Below, one piece after another: positions 45,940-56,517 of a stretch of 64,000 nt of DNA. The translations under genes and the position numbers were made by a program. The DNA lies in NCBI RefSeq assembly GCF_003148645.1, contig NZ_QGGP01000001.1, positions 806,001 to 870,000 of the forward strand, given 5' to 3'. Source of the stretch: Xanthomarina spongicola. GTDB lineage: Bacteria; Bacteroidota; Bacteroidia; Flavobacteriales; Flavobacteriaceae. The notes beneath the pieces were generated by a model, which did no database searches, had not been told where the DNA came from, and worked only from the letters and a program-made list of their open reading frames with translations. How positions within the stretch are numbered: position 1 is the stretch's first letter; every line of letters starts with the position of its first letter.

Positions 45940-46491
45940 TTGAAAGACCTTATTAAACAATACAAAACAGTTATCAAGTTTATTCTAACTTTTATTTTGG
46001 TGTATACTGTTTTAACTTTTTCATATAAATTATATTTACAATATGCTTCCAGCGAGATTTATTATCCAGATTACATGACAAATTTGGTTGCTAAACAAAG
46101 TAAGGAAGTGCTTGAGAGTTTAGGTTATAACGCACAAGTAATTCCTCATCCAAATGAGCCTTCAATGAAATTAATTATTAATAAAAAATATGTGGCAAGA
46201 GTTATAGAAGGTTGTAATTCTGTAAGTGTTATTATTCTCTTTGCATCTTTTATAATTGCTTTTACTGGAAAGTTTAAAACCACGTTTTTCTATTTATTAG
46301 TAGGTAGCGTGTTAATTTATGTTGCTAATTTATTTCGTGTAGTTATTTTGTCTATTGGACTATATCATTACCCATGGCGAAAAGATATTTTACACACAGT
46401 TATTTTTCCAGCCATTATTTATGGAATGGTTTGTTTGCTTTGGTTGTTATGGGTAAATAGATTTTCAATTAGAAGTAAGAATCATGAGTAA
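45940..46491 (+). CDS. xrtF: exosortase family protein XrtF
   Basis: Multi-pass membrane cysteine transpeptidase-like protein of 183 residues. The catalytic triad is visible: C92 in EGCNSV, R133 in LFRVV and H152 in ILHTV. Exosortases cut C-terminal sorting signals of exported proteins; targets of the F type are not known to me and none is recognisable in this window. TTG start (45940), no SD. It overlaps its partner gene by eight bases. Confidence 0.88.
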   Translation: MKDLIKQYKTVIKFILTFILVYTVLTFSYKLYLQYASSEIYYPDYMTNLVAKQSKEVLESLGYNAQVIPHPNEPSMKLIINKKYVARVIEGCNSVSVIILFASFIIAFTGKFKTTFFYLLVGSVLIYVANLFRVVILSIGLYHYPWRKDILHTVIFPAIIYGMVCLLWLLWVNRFSIRSKNHE

Positions 46492-46912
46492 GCTTTTTAA
46501 ATACATATTATTTTTTGTTCTGGTTAGCTTGTTAGTGCTTATTAGAATCTTCGAAGAACAATTATTTTATGATCCATATTTAGCATTTTTTAAAAACGAT
46601 TATTTGTATATAGATTCGCCAAGACAGGAAGTGTTTAAATTGGCAGCTTATACAACACTTCGTTATGTTTTGAACACCATAATTTCTTTAGGAATATTGT
46701 TTATCCTTTTTTATGATAAAAGTGTTATAAAATTCTCAGTATTGATTTATATTATCGCTTATGTAGTATTCATGTCATTATTTCTCTATTTTGTAATCCA
46801 TCCAAAACAAGAAGACTATTATTTATTTTTTAATTGTAGAAGATTCTTAATTCAACCACTAATAGCTTTATTGCTTATTCCAGCTTTTTATTATCACAAA
46901 CAACGGTTGTAA
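46484..46912 (+). CDS. exosortase F system-associated membrane protein
   Basis: 142 residues with four hydrophobic segments; the FEEQLFYDPYLAFF and FFNCRRFLIQPLI blocks identify the small protein always found beside XrtF. It is probably a subunit or folding partner of the exosortase. Overlap with xrtF implies coupling. Confidence 0.85.
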   Translation: MSKLFKYILFFVLVSLLVLIRIFEEQLFYDPYLAFFKNDYLYIDSPRQEVFKLAAYTTLRYVLNTIISLGILFILFYDKSVIKFSVLIYIIAYVVFMSLFLYFVIHPKQEDYYLFFNCRRFLIQPLIALLLIPAFYYHKQRL

Positions 46913-46956
46913 TTGTTAATCCTTTAATAAAAAATGTGTTTCAATTCCTTTTTTTG

Positions 46957-46964
46957 TAAATTTG
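46957..46964 (+). promoter_or_regulatory. -7 box of the metal-handling operon, leaderless
   Basis: Perfect TAAATTTG, ending five bases before the GTG start at 46969; the transcript would start at or within a few bases of the initiation codon. Confidence 0.6.
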
Positions 46965-46968
46965 CATT

Positions 46969-47382
46969 GTGATAAAAGCATTTTTACATAAAACGTTTTC
47001 AGTAACATTAGCCTGTTTAGTCTTGTTTTCAACGTTGTCTTTTACAGTTGAAAAGCACTACTGTGGCGATAATTTAGTTGATGTTGCCATATTTTCTAAA
47101 GTAGATAATTGTGGTATGGACATGGAATCTGTTGCTGCATTTAATTTAGAGAAAAAGCATTGTTGTAAAGATGAAATAGAAGTTGTTAAAGGTCAGGATG
47201 AGCTTACTAAGACATCTTTTGAAGACTTGCAATTTGATCAGCAACAATTTCTTAGCTCTTACATTTATACTTATATAAATTTATTTGAAGGATTACCAGA
47301 AATGGTAATACCTCATAAAGATTACTCTCCACCTAATCTGGTTGCAGACATACAAGTTCTCGATCAGGTTTTTATTATTTGA
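46969..47382 (+). CDS. HYC_CC_PP family secreted protein
   Basis: 137 residues, signal peptide to about residue 27, then the name-giving motifs H30-Y-C32, C48, C65-C66 and P121-P122. Cysteines and His 30 suggest binding of a soft metal such as copper, in line with the HMA protein two genes on; not proven for the family. GTG start after a promoter box. Confidence 0.82.
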   Translation: MIKAFLHKTFSVTLACLVLFSTLSFTVEKHYCGDNLVDVAIFSKVDNCGMDMESVAAFNLEKKHCCKDEIEVVKGQDELTKTSFEDLQFDQQQFLSSYIYTYINLFEGLPEMVIPHKDYSPPNLVADIQVLDQVFII

Positions 47383-47398
47383 TAAACAGATTATTTTT

Positions 47399-47434
47399 CA
47401 TCCCCTTGCATGTCGATAGACAGGAGGATGGGGA
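47399..47434. repeat. imperfect palindrome upstream of the TonB receptor gene
   Basis: CATCC (47399-47403) pairs with GGATG (47426-47430) and TGTC with GACA around GATA (47411-47422). GC-rich against its surroundings; without U-run. REP-like or a leader hairpin. Confidence 0.5.
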
Positions 47435-47500
47435 CTTCAAGAAATCTTTTGCCTTTGCAAAATGAGAAATGACACTATTTTTTCAAATTAAAATTCAATA

Positions 47501-49789
47501 ATGATAGATATAACTATTCAAAAATTTCATACATATTATAATCGTGCAATTAGGAGAAAATTAGCACTAATATTAATCATAATTCCTATATTTTCATTTT
47601 CACAAGAGAAAATTAATGGCATGATAATGCAAGTAAATGAAGATGGCAAGCATATTCCCGTAATAGGAGCCAATGTGTATTGGCTGAACACAACTGTTGG
47701 TGATGTCACCGATTTTGATGGAAAATTTACCATTCCATATAAAACCGATTATAAAAAACTTGTAGTTAGTTATGTTGGTTATAAAACCGATACATTAACG
47801 GTTGATAACACAGACCATATTCATCATTTATTACAACCAAGCAGTAGTTTAGATGAAGTGGTTTTGACAACCAGAAAACAAGCAACAGCTAGATCTTATT
47901 TGCAGTCTCAAAACATAATGAATGTTAGTAGCGACGAGCTTTTAAAAGCAGCATGTTGTAACCTATCTGAAAGTTTTGAAACCAATCCATCTATAGATGT
48001 TAATTTTGCAGATGCTGTTTCAGGAACCAGACAAATTAAAATGTTAGGCTTAACAAGTCCATATATTCTTATTACTACCGAAAATATTCCTTCTATTCGT
48101 GGAGCTTCACAAGCATATGGCTTGAGTTTTATTCCTGGATCTTGGGTGGAAAGCATCCAGATTACCAAAGGAGCAGGTAGTGTTGTTAATGGTTATGAAA
48201 GTATAGCAGGACAAATAAATACAGAGTTAGTAAAACCAAGAACAGATAAGTCTTTGTTTGTAAACTTATATGCAGGAAGCAACGAACGTTTGGAGCTTAA
48301 TGCACATTTAAACACGAAGGTTTCAGATAAATGGGATACTGGTTTATATATTCATGGAAATACACATGATAAAAAGCACGATATAAATGATGATGGTTTT
48401 ATGGATATGCCAATCTATAATCAGATTAACATTATGAATCGTTGGCAATATACCAATCTTGAAAAAGGTTTGGTAAGTTTTATTAATGTAAAATATCTGA
48501 ATGATGGAAAACAATCTGGTCAATTAGATTTTGATCCAGAAACAGATAAATTAACAACCAATGCTTGGGGAAGCGAAATTGATACGCAACGTTTTGAAGC
48601 AGCAGCAAAATTTGGCTATGTAGATCCAGAAATTCCTTATAGAAGTTTAGGTGTACAAAGTGCATTTAGTTGGCATGAACAGGAATCGTATTTCGGACTT
48701 AATATTTATGATATTGTTCATAATAGTGTCTATGCAAATGCGATGTACAATTCTATTATTAGCGATTCCAGACACAAAATTAAAACTGGATTAAGTTATA
48801 CATACGACCATTATAAAGAATTGGTAAATTCAACAGAATACGAACGTACTGAAGCATCTATTGGAGGTTTTTTTGAATATAATTACGATAATCTTGACAA
48901 GCTGAATTTAACAGCTGGTGTTCGTGTAGATAATCATAATTTACTTGGAATTTTTATTACTCCTAGATTGCATATGCGTTATACTCCTTGGGAAAAGTCA
49001 GCTGTTAGAGCGTCTATTGGTAGAGGAAAACGTAGTGCCAATATTTTTACTGAAAACCAAAACATGTTTGCTACTTCCAGACAAATTAATATTGTGAATT
49101 CTGGTGGAGATATTTATGGTCTTGATCCTGAAATTGCTTGGAATTATGGTGTGTCTTTTTTACAAGGATTTAATCTGTTTGGCAGAAAAGCTGATGTGAC
49201 ATTAGATTTTTATAAAACTAATTTTATCAATCAAGTTGTGGTTGATTATGAAAATCCACAAGCTGTGAGTTTTTATAATTTAGATGGCGAAAGTTTTGCG
49301 AATAGTTTTCAATTGGAGCTCAATTATAATGTGTTTAGTCATTTCGATTTACGATTGGCCTATAAATATTACAACGTAAAAACACAGTATCAATCTGGTA
49401 AACTTGAAAAGCCATTAACAGCTCAAAATCGTTTGTTTGCTAATGCTTCTTACGAAACACCTGTAAAACCTAATGGAGCTAACTGGAAGTTTGATGCTAC
49501 TTATAACTGGTTGAGCGAACAACGTTTTTCTTCAACTGCTGCCAATCCAGTAGCATATCAGGTGTCAGAGTATTCGCCAACATTTGGGACATTAAATGCG
49601 CAAATAACAAAGGTGTTTTCTCCAAAATTTGAAATATATTTGGGAGGTGAAAACATTACAGATGTAAGACAAGATAATCCTATAGTATCTCCAGACGACC
49701 CATTTGGTTCATATTTTGATACTACATTTGTATATGGTCCAATTTTTGGAAGTATGTATTATGCTGGATTAAGATTTAAAGTAGAATAA
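47501..49789 (+). CDS. TonB-dependent outer-membrane receptor
   Basis: 762 residues: signal sequence (about 19-35), a carboxypeptidase-regulatory-like domain (36-115), a plug domain (about 130-240) and a 22-strand barrel ending in LRFKVE. A Cys-Cys pair (ACCNLSESFETNPS) opens the plug and is typical of the subgroup that stands beside HYC_CC_PP and HMA genes. The likely ligand is a metal chelate, perhaps copper, by context only. The SPDDPFG and GSMYYAG segments near the end are barrel strands. Confidence 0.88.
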   Translation: MIDITIQKFHTYYNRAIRRKLALILIIIPIFSFSQEKINGMIMQVNEDGKHIPVIGANVYWLNTTVGDVTDFDGKFTIPYKTDYKKLVVSYVGYKTDTLTVDNTDHIHHLLQPSSSLDEVVLTTRKQATARSYLQSQNIMNVSSDELLKAACCNLSESFETNPSIDVNFADAVSGTRQIKMLGLTSPYILITTENIPSIRGASQAYGLSFIPGSWVESIQITKGAGSVVNGYESIAGQINTELVKPRTDKSLFVNLYAGSNERLELNAHLNTKVSDKWDTGLYIHGNTHDKKHDINDDGFMDMPIYNQINIMNRWQYTNLEKGLVSFINVKYLNDGKQSGQLDFDPETDKLTTNAWGSEIDTQRFEAAAKFGYVDPEIPYRSLGVQSAFSWHEQESYFGLNIYDIVHNSVYANAMYNSIISDSRHKIKTGLSYTYDHYKELVNSTEYERTEASIGGFFEYNYDNLDKLNLTAGVRVDNHNLLGIFITPRLHMRYTPWEKSAVRASIGRGKRSANIFTENQNMFATSRQINIVNSGGDIYGLDPEIAWNYGVSFLQGFNLFGRKADVTLDFYKTNFINQVVVDYENPQAVSFYNLDGESFANSFQLELNYNVFSHFDLRLAYKYYNVKTQYQSGKLEKPLTAQNRLFANASYETPVKPNGANWKFDATYNWLSEQRFSSTAANPVAYQVSEYSPTFGTLNAQITKVFSPKFEIYLGGENITDVRQDNPIVSPDDPFGSYFDTTFVYGPIFGSMYYAGLRFKVE

Positions 49790-49812
49790 ACAAACTAATT
49801 AAAATTAATATT

Positions 49813-50169
49813 ATGAAAAAACTAGGAATTATTGTTATTATGCTTATTAGCATGACAGCCTTTTCTCAAAACAAAAATGCTAAAGCATCAATTGAAGTAG
49901 ATGGTGTTTGTAACATGTGTAAAGATCGAATTGAAAAAGCGTGTTTAAAAACTAAAGGAGTAAAATCTGCTGTTTGGAACGTGAATACACACGAGTTAAA
50001 ATTAATTTACGACGAAAACAAAACAGATTTAAAAACTGTAGAAAAAAACATTGCTGCAGTTGGTCATGACACAAAAGAAATAATTGCAACAGATGAAGCT
50101 TATAATAGCGTTCATGATTGTTGTAAGTATCGTGAAGAATCTGTTGTTGAAGATCATAAAGAAGATTAA
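49813..50169 (+). CDS. secreted heavy-metal-associated (HMA) domain protein
   Basis: 118 residues: signal peptide to about residue 18, then one HMA ferredoxin-like fold with the metal motif C33-N-M-C36 and a further Cys at 44. The C-terminal tail carries C103-C104 and ends in Lys/Glu/Asp/His. A periplasmic metal-binding protein for the receptor encoded 23 bases upstream; the terminator closes the operon. Confidence 0.88.
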   Translation: MKKLGIIVIMLISMTAFSQNKNAKASIEVDGVCNMCKDRIEKACLKTKGVKSAVWNVNTHELKLIYDENKTDLKTVEKNIAAVGHDTKEIIATDEAYNSVHDCCKYREESVVEDHKED

Positions 50170-50176
50170 TTTAATT

Positions 50177-50208
50177 AAAAAGTCCAAACAAATGTTTGGA
50201 CTTTTTTT
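50177..50208 (+). terminator. intrinsic terminator after the HMA gene
   Basis: 9-bp stem AGTCCAAAC / GTTTGGACT (50181-50189, 50194-50202), A-run before and seven T after. Confidence 0.9.
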
Positions 50209-50239
50209 ATATTGCACTTTTAATAACTAACCAAATCTC

Positions 50240-50845
50240 ATGAAAAAATTACTTTTTATTTTCACCTGTTTATGTTTTTCAAATACATATTCTCAAACCG
50301 ATTTTATAATTACTGTTAATAACCAATCTCAAGAAATATCATTAGAAAAAGAGTATGAGTTTAAAGTAGATGGAAAAACCATTCAAATTTCAGTAAAAGA
50401 AAAAGACACATTAATTTATAACGATTCTTTTTACAGTTTTAAATATTCAAAAAACCATAAAGTTTCTAAAACTGAAATAGATATGGGCATTGAACAAATT
50501 ATGTTGATGACTGCAGGTGGATCTGGAATTATTGTGCAAAAATACGATTCATTTAATCCAACTATGTTGCAGGAAATGATGTTGAATGAAGTAACTAAAG
50601 AGAGTGTAACTTATGGTTATACATTGGAGAGAAAAGATTATGATAAAAAATTAAAATCTGGAGATGAACTTAGAATTCTTAAAGCAGAATTAGAATATAA
50701 AGGTGAAGTTGAGGTTTATGAAATTTCTGCAGTTGGAAAGAAAGATGAAGGAATTCTAATCATGACTATGAACCTAGGAGGAGATGGAAATAATGAAGGA
50801 GAAGATATGATTAATCTTTTGTGGGATACTATGGTAATAAATTAG
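50240..50845 (+). CDS. secreted hypothetical protein
   Basis: 201 residues, signal peptide ending near YSQ (residue 19), no recognised family. The remaining part alternates charged and hydrophobic residues as in a beta-rich soluble protein, with a single Gly-rich end (GGDGNNEGED). Not a lipoprotein. No neighbour suggests a role: a terminator lies on each side. Confidence 0.65.
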   Translation: MKKLLFIFTCLCFSNTYSQTDFIITVNNQSQEISLEKEYEFKVDGKTIQISVKEKDTLIYNDSFYSFKYSKNHKVSKTEIDMGIEQIMLMTAGGSGIIVQKYDSFNPTMLQEMMLNEVTKESVTYGYTLERKDYDKKLKSGDELRILKAELEYKGEVEVYEISAVGKKDEGILIMTMNLGGDGNNEGEDMINLLWDTMVIN

Positions 50846-50870
50846 TGAGCATTATTAAATAAAAACTATA

Positions 50871-50903
50871 AAAAACGCCTCGAATTCTCGAGGCGTTTTT
50901 TTT
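50871..50903. terminator. bidirectional terminator between the hypothetical gene and groEL
   Basis: 9-bp GC-rich stem (50875-50883 with 50888-50896), loop ATTC, A-run on the left and eight T on the right. Confidence 0.9.
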
Positions 50904-50926
50904 AATCTATTTTTAGTGCTTTGCCA

Positions 50927-52690
<1,764 letters not shown>

Positions 52691-52966
52691 TTATATAATT
52701 GCAAGAATGTCGCTTTCACGCATCATTAAGTAATCTTTACCTTCAAGTTTCAATTCTGTTCCAGAATACTTTCCATAAAGAACAGTATCGCCAACTTTTA
52801 CAGTCATAGGTTCGTCTTTTGTGCCTTTACCAACTGCCATAACTTTTCCTTGTTGTGGTTTTTCTTTGGCATTATCAGGAATTATAATTCCAGAAGCTGT
52901 TTTAGTTTCAGCTGCTACAGGTTCTATAAGAACTCTATCTGCTAATGGTTTAATGTTTAAACTCAT
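52691..52966 (-). CDS. groES: 10-kDa co-chaperonin GroES
   Basis: Lid of the GroEL chamber, 91 residues; the mobile loop around [11 protein letters not shown] (residues 19-29) and YGKYSGTE are family features. Its promoter region has a sigma-54-like site. Confidence 0.97.
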   Translation of the reverse strand: MSLNIKPLADRVLIEPVAAETKTASGIIIPDNAKEKPQQGKVMAVGKGTKDEPMTVKVGDTVLYGKYSGTELKLEGKDYLMMRESDILAII

Positions 52967-52999
52967 ATTTATATGTTTTTTAATTAAAAAGTTAATGTT

Positions 53000-53013
53000 A
53001 ACGCTTTAGCGTT
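53000..53013. promoter_or_regulatory. palindrome at the expected groES transcript start
   Basis: AACGCT TT AGCGTT is a perfect inverted repeat over 14 bases; a second one, GTTAATGTTAAC, lies at 52991-53002. Both are downstream of the sigma-54-like -12 element and could bind a regulator or fold in the leader. Not a CIRCE element. Confidence 0.5.
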
Positions 53014-53014
53014 G

Positions 53015-53030
53015 TGCTAAAAATGTGCCA
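53015..53030 (-). promoter_or_regulatory. sigma-54-type promoter of groES-groEL
   Basis: On the minus strand TGGCACATTTTTAGCA. Against the consensus TGGCACG-N4-TTGCW it agrees in 10 of 12 defined positions, with exact GG (-24) to GC (-12) spacing. A start of transcription would be near 53004, 38 bases before the groES ATG. Confidence 0.6.
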
Positions 53031-53062
53031 ATAAAAAGAGACTGACAAATTTTCATTAAATA

Positions 53063-53093
53063 AAAAATGCCAACTAGTTTAGTTGGCATTTTT
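53063..53093 (-). terminator. terminator after secG
   Basis: 14-bp stem (53063-53076 with 53080-53093) around a three-base loop, with the A/T flanks contributing the U-run on either strand. Confidence 0.85.
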
Positions 53094-53116
53094 ATAAGTT
53101 TTTTAAAACAATTTAA

Positions 53117-53473
53117 TTATTCTGAAACTGGTTCAGTTTCATTATTGTTTGTTGGTACTGGAGCAGCTGGAGTTGCAGGAACAACTGGTTGTGTTGTTGC
53201 TTCAGTATCTAAAGCTTTAGATTCTAAAGTTTCAGAACCTCTGTTAATAGCTACGTTAGAAAGTAATATTAATACTAACATTAATGTTGCTAAAGTCCAT
53301 GTGCTTTTGTCTAAAAAGTCTGTTGTCTTTTTTACACCACCTAATTGTTGAGTGCCACCTCCACCAAATGAAGAAGATAATCCTCCACCTTTTGGATTTT
53401 GAACCATAATTACAACTACTAGTAAAAAGGCTACAACGACTATTAGAGCTAAAAATATTGTAAACGTACTCAT
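53117..53473 (-). CDS. secG: preprotein translocase subunit SecG
   Basis: 118-residue SecG: two transmembrane helices (about 4-24 and 57-74) joined by the Gly/Ser-rich loop NPKGGGLSSSFGGGG typical of the family, with a Pro/Thr/Glu-rich tail. Third gene behind lptE; one base from the TPR gene. Confidence 0.93.
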   Translation of the reverse strand: MSTFTIFLALIVVVAFLLVVVIMVQNPKGGGLSSSFGGGGTQQLGGVKKTTDFLDKSTWTLATLMLVLILLSNVAINRGSETLESKALDTEATTQPVVPATPAAPVPTNNNETEPVSE

Positions 53474-53474
53474 G

Positions 53475-54410
53475 TTATTTATTGTTATGTTCTTGTAATT
53501 TTTTTATTGCTTTAATTTGGTCTGCAAAGAAACCACTTTTTTCTGGATATTTCAAACTTAATATGTTGTAAGATTGAATTGCTTTTTTATAGTTTTTTTG
53601 TTCTACATAAATTCTTGCTAAAGTTTCTGTCATTAAAGATTCTGGTTGAATCATTTGTTCTTCGGCAAGGTTTGTATTTTTAGTTGTAGTCTTTTCAGGT
53701 TTTAATTTTGGGTTCTCGATAATAAACTTTTCAATTAAATCGAATTTCTTTTCTCTGTCTAAAGTTGTTGCATCTGAATCTTGTACAGACTCAATTTCAT
53801 CTGTCCTTTCAATAGGTTTAAATCGTGTTAACTTAAGCCATTCGTTAAAGGAATGTGTTTCGTTATGGTGAAATTGTAATGGTTTACCTAATTTTAAAAC
53901 AGTATCTGGAGAAAGTTCTTCTTGAGATGCATCAGTTTTGTTGGATTCTTCAATTTTTTCTGTTTCGTCTAATTTAAAACTTGCAATTTCAGTTCGTTTA
54001 ATTTTTGGCTGAAACAATTCTGGATCAAGAACACCAGAGGTATCTTTTATTTGTTGTTTTAAGGCATCGTCTATAGATACACTTTTGTGAACTGATATAT
54101 CTTCAACATCTACAGAAATATCTTTTAAATTTGCTGTGTTTTGCTTTATATATTGAGAGATTTCATTTTGAAGAAATTCTTTCGAAGTAATAAAATCAAA
54201 TAAAATACTTCTATCTGTAGTATATGCAGCAGTTGTTTTTAACTCTTGATTGTATTTAAAACTTTCTTTGTTTTTTAATCCTTTAAGATACAGTGCACGA
54301 GCCGATTGAAAATACGGAAATTCTTCTGTAATTGCTTTCAAATCTAACGTATGGTCAGCAGTTACTTGTTGTGGATTTTGAAGAACGTGTATAAATTCTT
54401 TTTGATTCAT
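53475..54410 (-). CDS. tetratricopeptide-like protein next to secG
   Basis: 311 residues, no signal sequence, mostly helical and acidic. A TPR-like pair at about 255-300 (ARIYVEQKNYKKAIQSYNILSLKYPEKS) can be recognised; the remaining part is family-specific. It always seems to stand between lptE and secG in this group; the role is unknown but an assembly factor of the envelope is plausible. Confidence 0.75.
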   Translation of the reverse strand: MNQKEFIHVLQNPQQVTADHTLDLKAITEEFPYFQSARALYLKGLKNKESFKYNQELKTTAAYTTDRSILFDFITSKEFLQNEISQYIKQNTANLKDISVDVEDISVHKSVSIDDALKQQIKDTSGVLDPELFQPKIKRTEIASFKLDETEKIEESNKTDASQEELSPDTVLKLGKPLQFHHNETHSFNEWLKLTRFKPIERTDEIESVQDSDATTLDREKKFDLIEKFIIENPKLKPEKTTTKNTNLAEEQMIQPESLMTETLARIYVEQKNYKKAIQSYNILSLKYPEKSGFFADQIKAIKKLQEHNNK

Positions 54411-54414
54411 TTAT

Positions 54415-54924
54415 TTACCACTTTGCTAGTGTTGCATTAAAAATATCTTGGGTTAATCTTTCAAAAATAGTTTCTATGGCTACTACTTTTTGTGTGCCAA
54501 CAAGATTGGCGTCTCCAGAATAATCATAGAAAAAAGAGAAACGTTGTTCCATATCTTCTTCATCATTTTTCCTATTATAAAAACGCACATTAACAGTTAT
54601 AGTTAATTTGTTTTGCGCTGCTGTATTATTTGCAGTTGCTGTTGTTGGCGAGATTCTATATTCTATAATTTCTCCTTCGTAAACCAAATCGCCATTTGAG
54701 GTTACTAACTCTAAATTGGTTTGATTTAGGAGTAAGTCTTGTAAAGCTAGTGTAAACTGTCTATCTAATCCTGGTTCGACTAATATGGCATCATTTCTAA
54801 AATAATTTACCTGAAAGGTTTTAGTGTCCGATGAAATGGATGCACCTGTAAATGAATAAGCTCCACAACCAATTAATGTTAGGGTTGAAATGATTAATAT
54901 ACTGTATAATACTATTTTTTTCAT
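54415..54924 (-). CDS. lptE: LPS-assembly lipoprotein LptE
   Basis: 169-residue lipoprotein, lipobox LIGC (C20), start GAYSFTGASI as in the Bacteroidota LptE family. Plugs the LptD barrel and helps place LPS at the surface. lptD is not in the window. It starts the lptE-TPR-secG transcript. Confidence 0.88.
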   Translation of the reverse strand: MKKIVLYSILIISTLTLIGCGAYSFTGASISSDTKTFQVNYFRNDAILVEPGLDRQFTLALQDLLLNQTNLELVTSNGDLVYEGEIIEYRISPTTATANNTAAQNKLTITVNVRFYNRKNDEEDMEQRFSFFYDYSGDANLVGTQKVVAIETIFERLTQDIFNATLAKW

Positions 54925-54959
54925 TCTCGTTTTTTTGAAAACTAAATTTATAGGGAGTT

Positions 54960-54967
54960 CAAATTTA
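54960..54967 (-). promoter_or_regulatory. -7 box for lptE
   Basis: TAAATTTG on the minus strand, a perfect match, 36 bases before the lptE ATG; the -33 element is not at the standard distance. Confidence 0.5.
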
Positions 54968-55051
54968 ATTCTTTATAAACAAGTAGCTCATAAAGTTTTC
55001 AAAAAAATATTTTTTTTTAATCTGGAATGGCATCTCCTTGATAGTAATAAT
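54968..55051 (-). repeat. duplicated flank, copy 1
   Basis: About 80 bases (54968-55051) covering the 3' end of the first DUF7507 lipoprotein gene and its downstream spacer are nearly identical to 56436-56517 behind the second gene. It shows that the duplication included the 3' flank. Confidence 0.7.
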
Positions 55052-56381
55052 TTCCAAACGCTTGCGCAGGTTGAGGCCCAAGTTCATCAATATATTGTCT
55101 AGTTGAAGATTCTGGTAAATTATTTTCATTTAGGATATAGGTAAAAGCTATTCTACTTGGATCTGAATAATTTATTAATGTCAAGTTGTTTTGTGAGAAT
55201 AAAAAGAAAAGAAGATTATAATTCCCGCCAAAAGGACTAACAAGAGGATATAAATTAATTAAATTAGTTGTAGAATATAGTGGATTTGTGATTGTGTTGT
55301 GACTAAAAATTACACAATCAGTATCAGAACAATCACTAGTGACATTGCCGTTGTAGTTATTCCACCACGTATCTCCACAGCCACCATATTCAGAAAATTC
55401 TTCGGTAATGGTATTGTATTCAGAACTATAAGAATAACTACACACACTCATTATTGGGTTACTGCCTACACTGTACTTGGTGAAATAAATTTCAGTATAT
55501 TCAATATCGCCATTGGTCCAGATTTCTTCAGAATAATTGTCTAAATCAATATAATAATCCGAATCTTCGTCCACAAACTCAAACTGCCTACTACCTATAC
55601 TCATTATCCTGTATTGAGCATCATAAATAATATCGCTAGACCATAATGGCACACCATTTTCATTATTTTTTGAGTAGTTAATGAGTTTTTGTTCTGAATC
55701 AAATTCAAAATTGTAAATGAAAATGTTGTGTGGATGTGTTCTTATATCAGTATAATAAATCTTGTATAGTTGCCCATAATAATCAAAATAGTATTTAATG
55801 TATGGGTCGCCATCTGAATTAAGAACATGGAATTGTGAAATTATAGTTGAATCGACAGTTGGTTCAGTTAATATGGTAATAGTTGAGTCATCAATTAAAT
55901 TGCCATCATCATCAATACCATCGTCACTAATATCGGTTATTGTATTCCCGTCGGGCGTTAAAGCTTCGGCTGAAATACTATTAGAGACTCCACCAGCATC
56001 AACATCACTTTGTGTAATAGTATAGGTTGCTGTATAAGTTGCCGTTTCATTAGTTAATAATGATCCATTACTACTTCCTAAATCTGAATTTACAAATGCA
56101 ATAGCAGAATTAAGAGTTAAAGGATTTCCGTTATTGTCGGTTAAAGTATATGTTAAATTGATATTGGTTAAATCAACTTCGCCAGTATTTTTGACTAATA
56201 CAGTATAAGTTAAAACATCATCTACGCCTAAAAAGTTGTTTTCGTTAGTAGTGACTTCAACAGTATTGGTGACTTCAAGAGCTGCATTTTCATTTGAATT
56301 AGGAGATTGATTGTCGTCTGAATTATTGCTACAAGAAAAAAATAAAAAGATTAGAATAATAGGTAATAGTTGACGTGTCAT
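55017..56381 (-). CDS. DUF7507/DUF11-type surface lipoprotein, copy 1
   Basis: 454 residues from the M at 56381 (lipobox FFSC at C17; the frame extends to 56414). After an Asn/Asp/Ser-rich linker a DUF7507 (DUF11-like) Ig-like domain at about 30-175 (EVTNTVEVTT...TYTITQSDVDAGG) is followed by a unique beta-rich region of about 250 residues that ends with NYYYQGDAIPD. The middle has several Cys (CGDTWW...CSDTDC). Likely a surface-exposed lipoprotein; binding partner unknown. Confidence 0.78.
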   Translation of the reverse strand: MTRQLLPIILIFLFFSCSNNSDDNQSPNSNENAALEVTNTVEVTTNENNFLGVDDVLTYTVLVKNTGEVDLTNINLTYTLTDNNGNPLTLNSAIAFVNSDLGSSNGSLLTNETATYTATYTITQSDVDAGGVSNSISAEALTPDGNTITDISDDGIDDDGNLIDDSTITILTEPTVDSTIISQFHVLNSDGDPYIKYYFDYYGQLYKIYYTDIRTHPHNIFIYNFEFDSEQKLINYSKNNENGVPLWSSDIIYDAQYRIMSIGSRQFEFVDEDSDYYIDLDNYSEEIWTNGDIEYTEIYFTKYSVGSNPIMSVCSYSYSSEYNTITEEFSEYGGCGDTWWNNYNGNVTSDCSDTDCVIFSHNTITNPLYSTTNLINLYPLVSPFGGNYNLLFFLFSQNNLTLINYSDPSRIAFTYILNENNLPESSTRQYIDELGPQPAQAFGNYYYQGDAIPD

Positions 56382-56435
56382 ATTAGTGTGAATTTTAAAC
56401 CAATAAGATAACAAAAATATTATAAGTCAATTTTA

Positions 56436-56517
56436 ATTCTTTAAATACAAGTAGTTCATAAAGTTTTCAAAAAATATTTTTTTTAATCTGGAATGGTATC
56501 TCCTTGATAGTAATAAT
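56436..56517 (-). repeat. duplicated flank, copy 2
   Basis: Counterpart of 54968-55051: the same spacer, the same last codons YYYQGDTIPD in the gene behind it. Confidence 0.7.

Noticed and set aside
52967-53040. CIRCE heat-shock operator ahead of groES
   Set aside because: TTTAGC-N5-GCTAAA is present, but it does not match TTAGCACTC-N9-GAGTGCTAA; also no GAGTGCTAA half-site.
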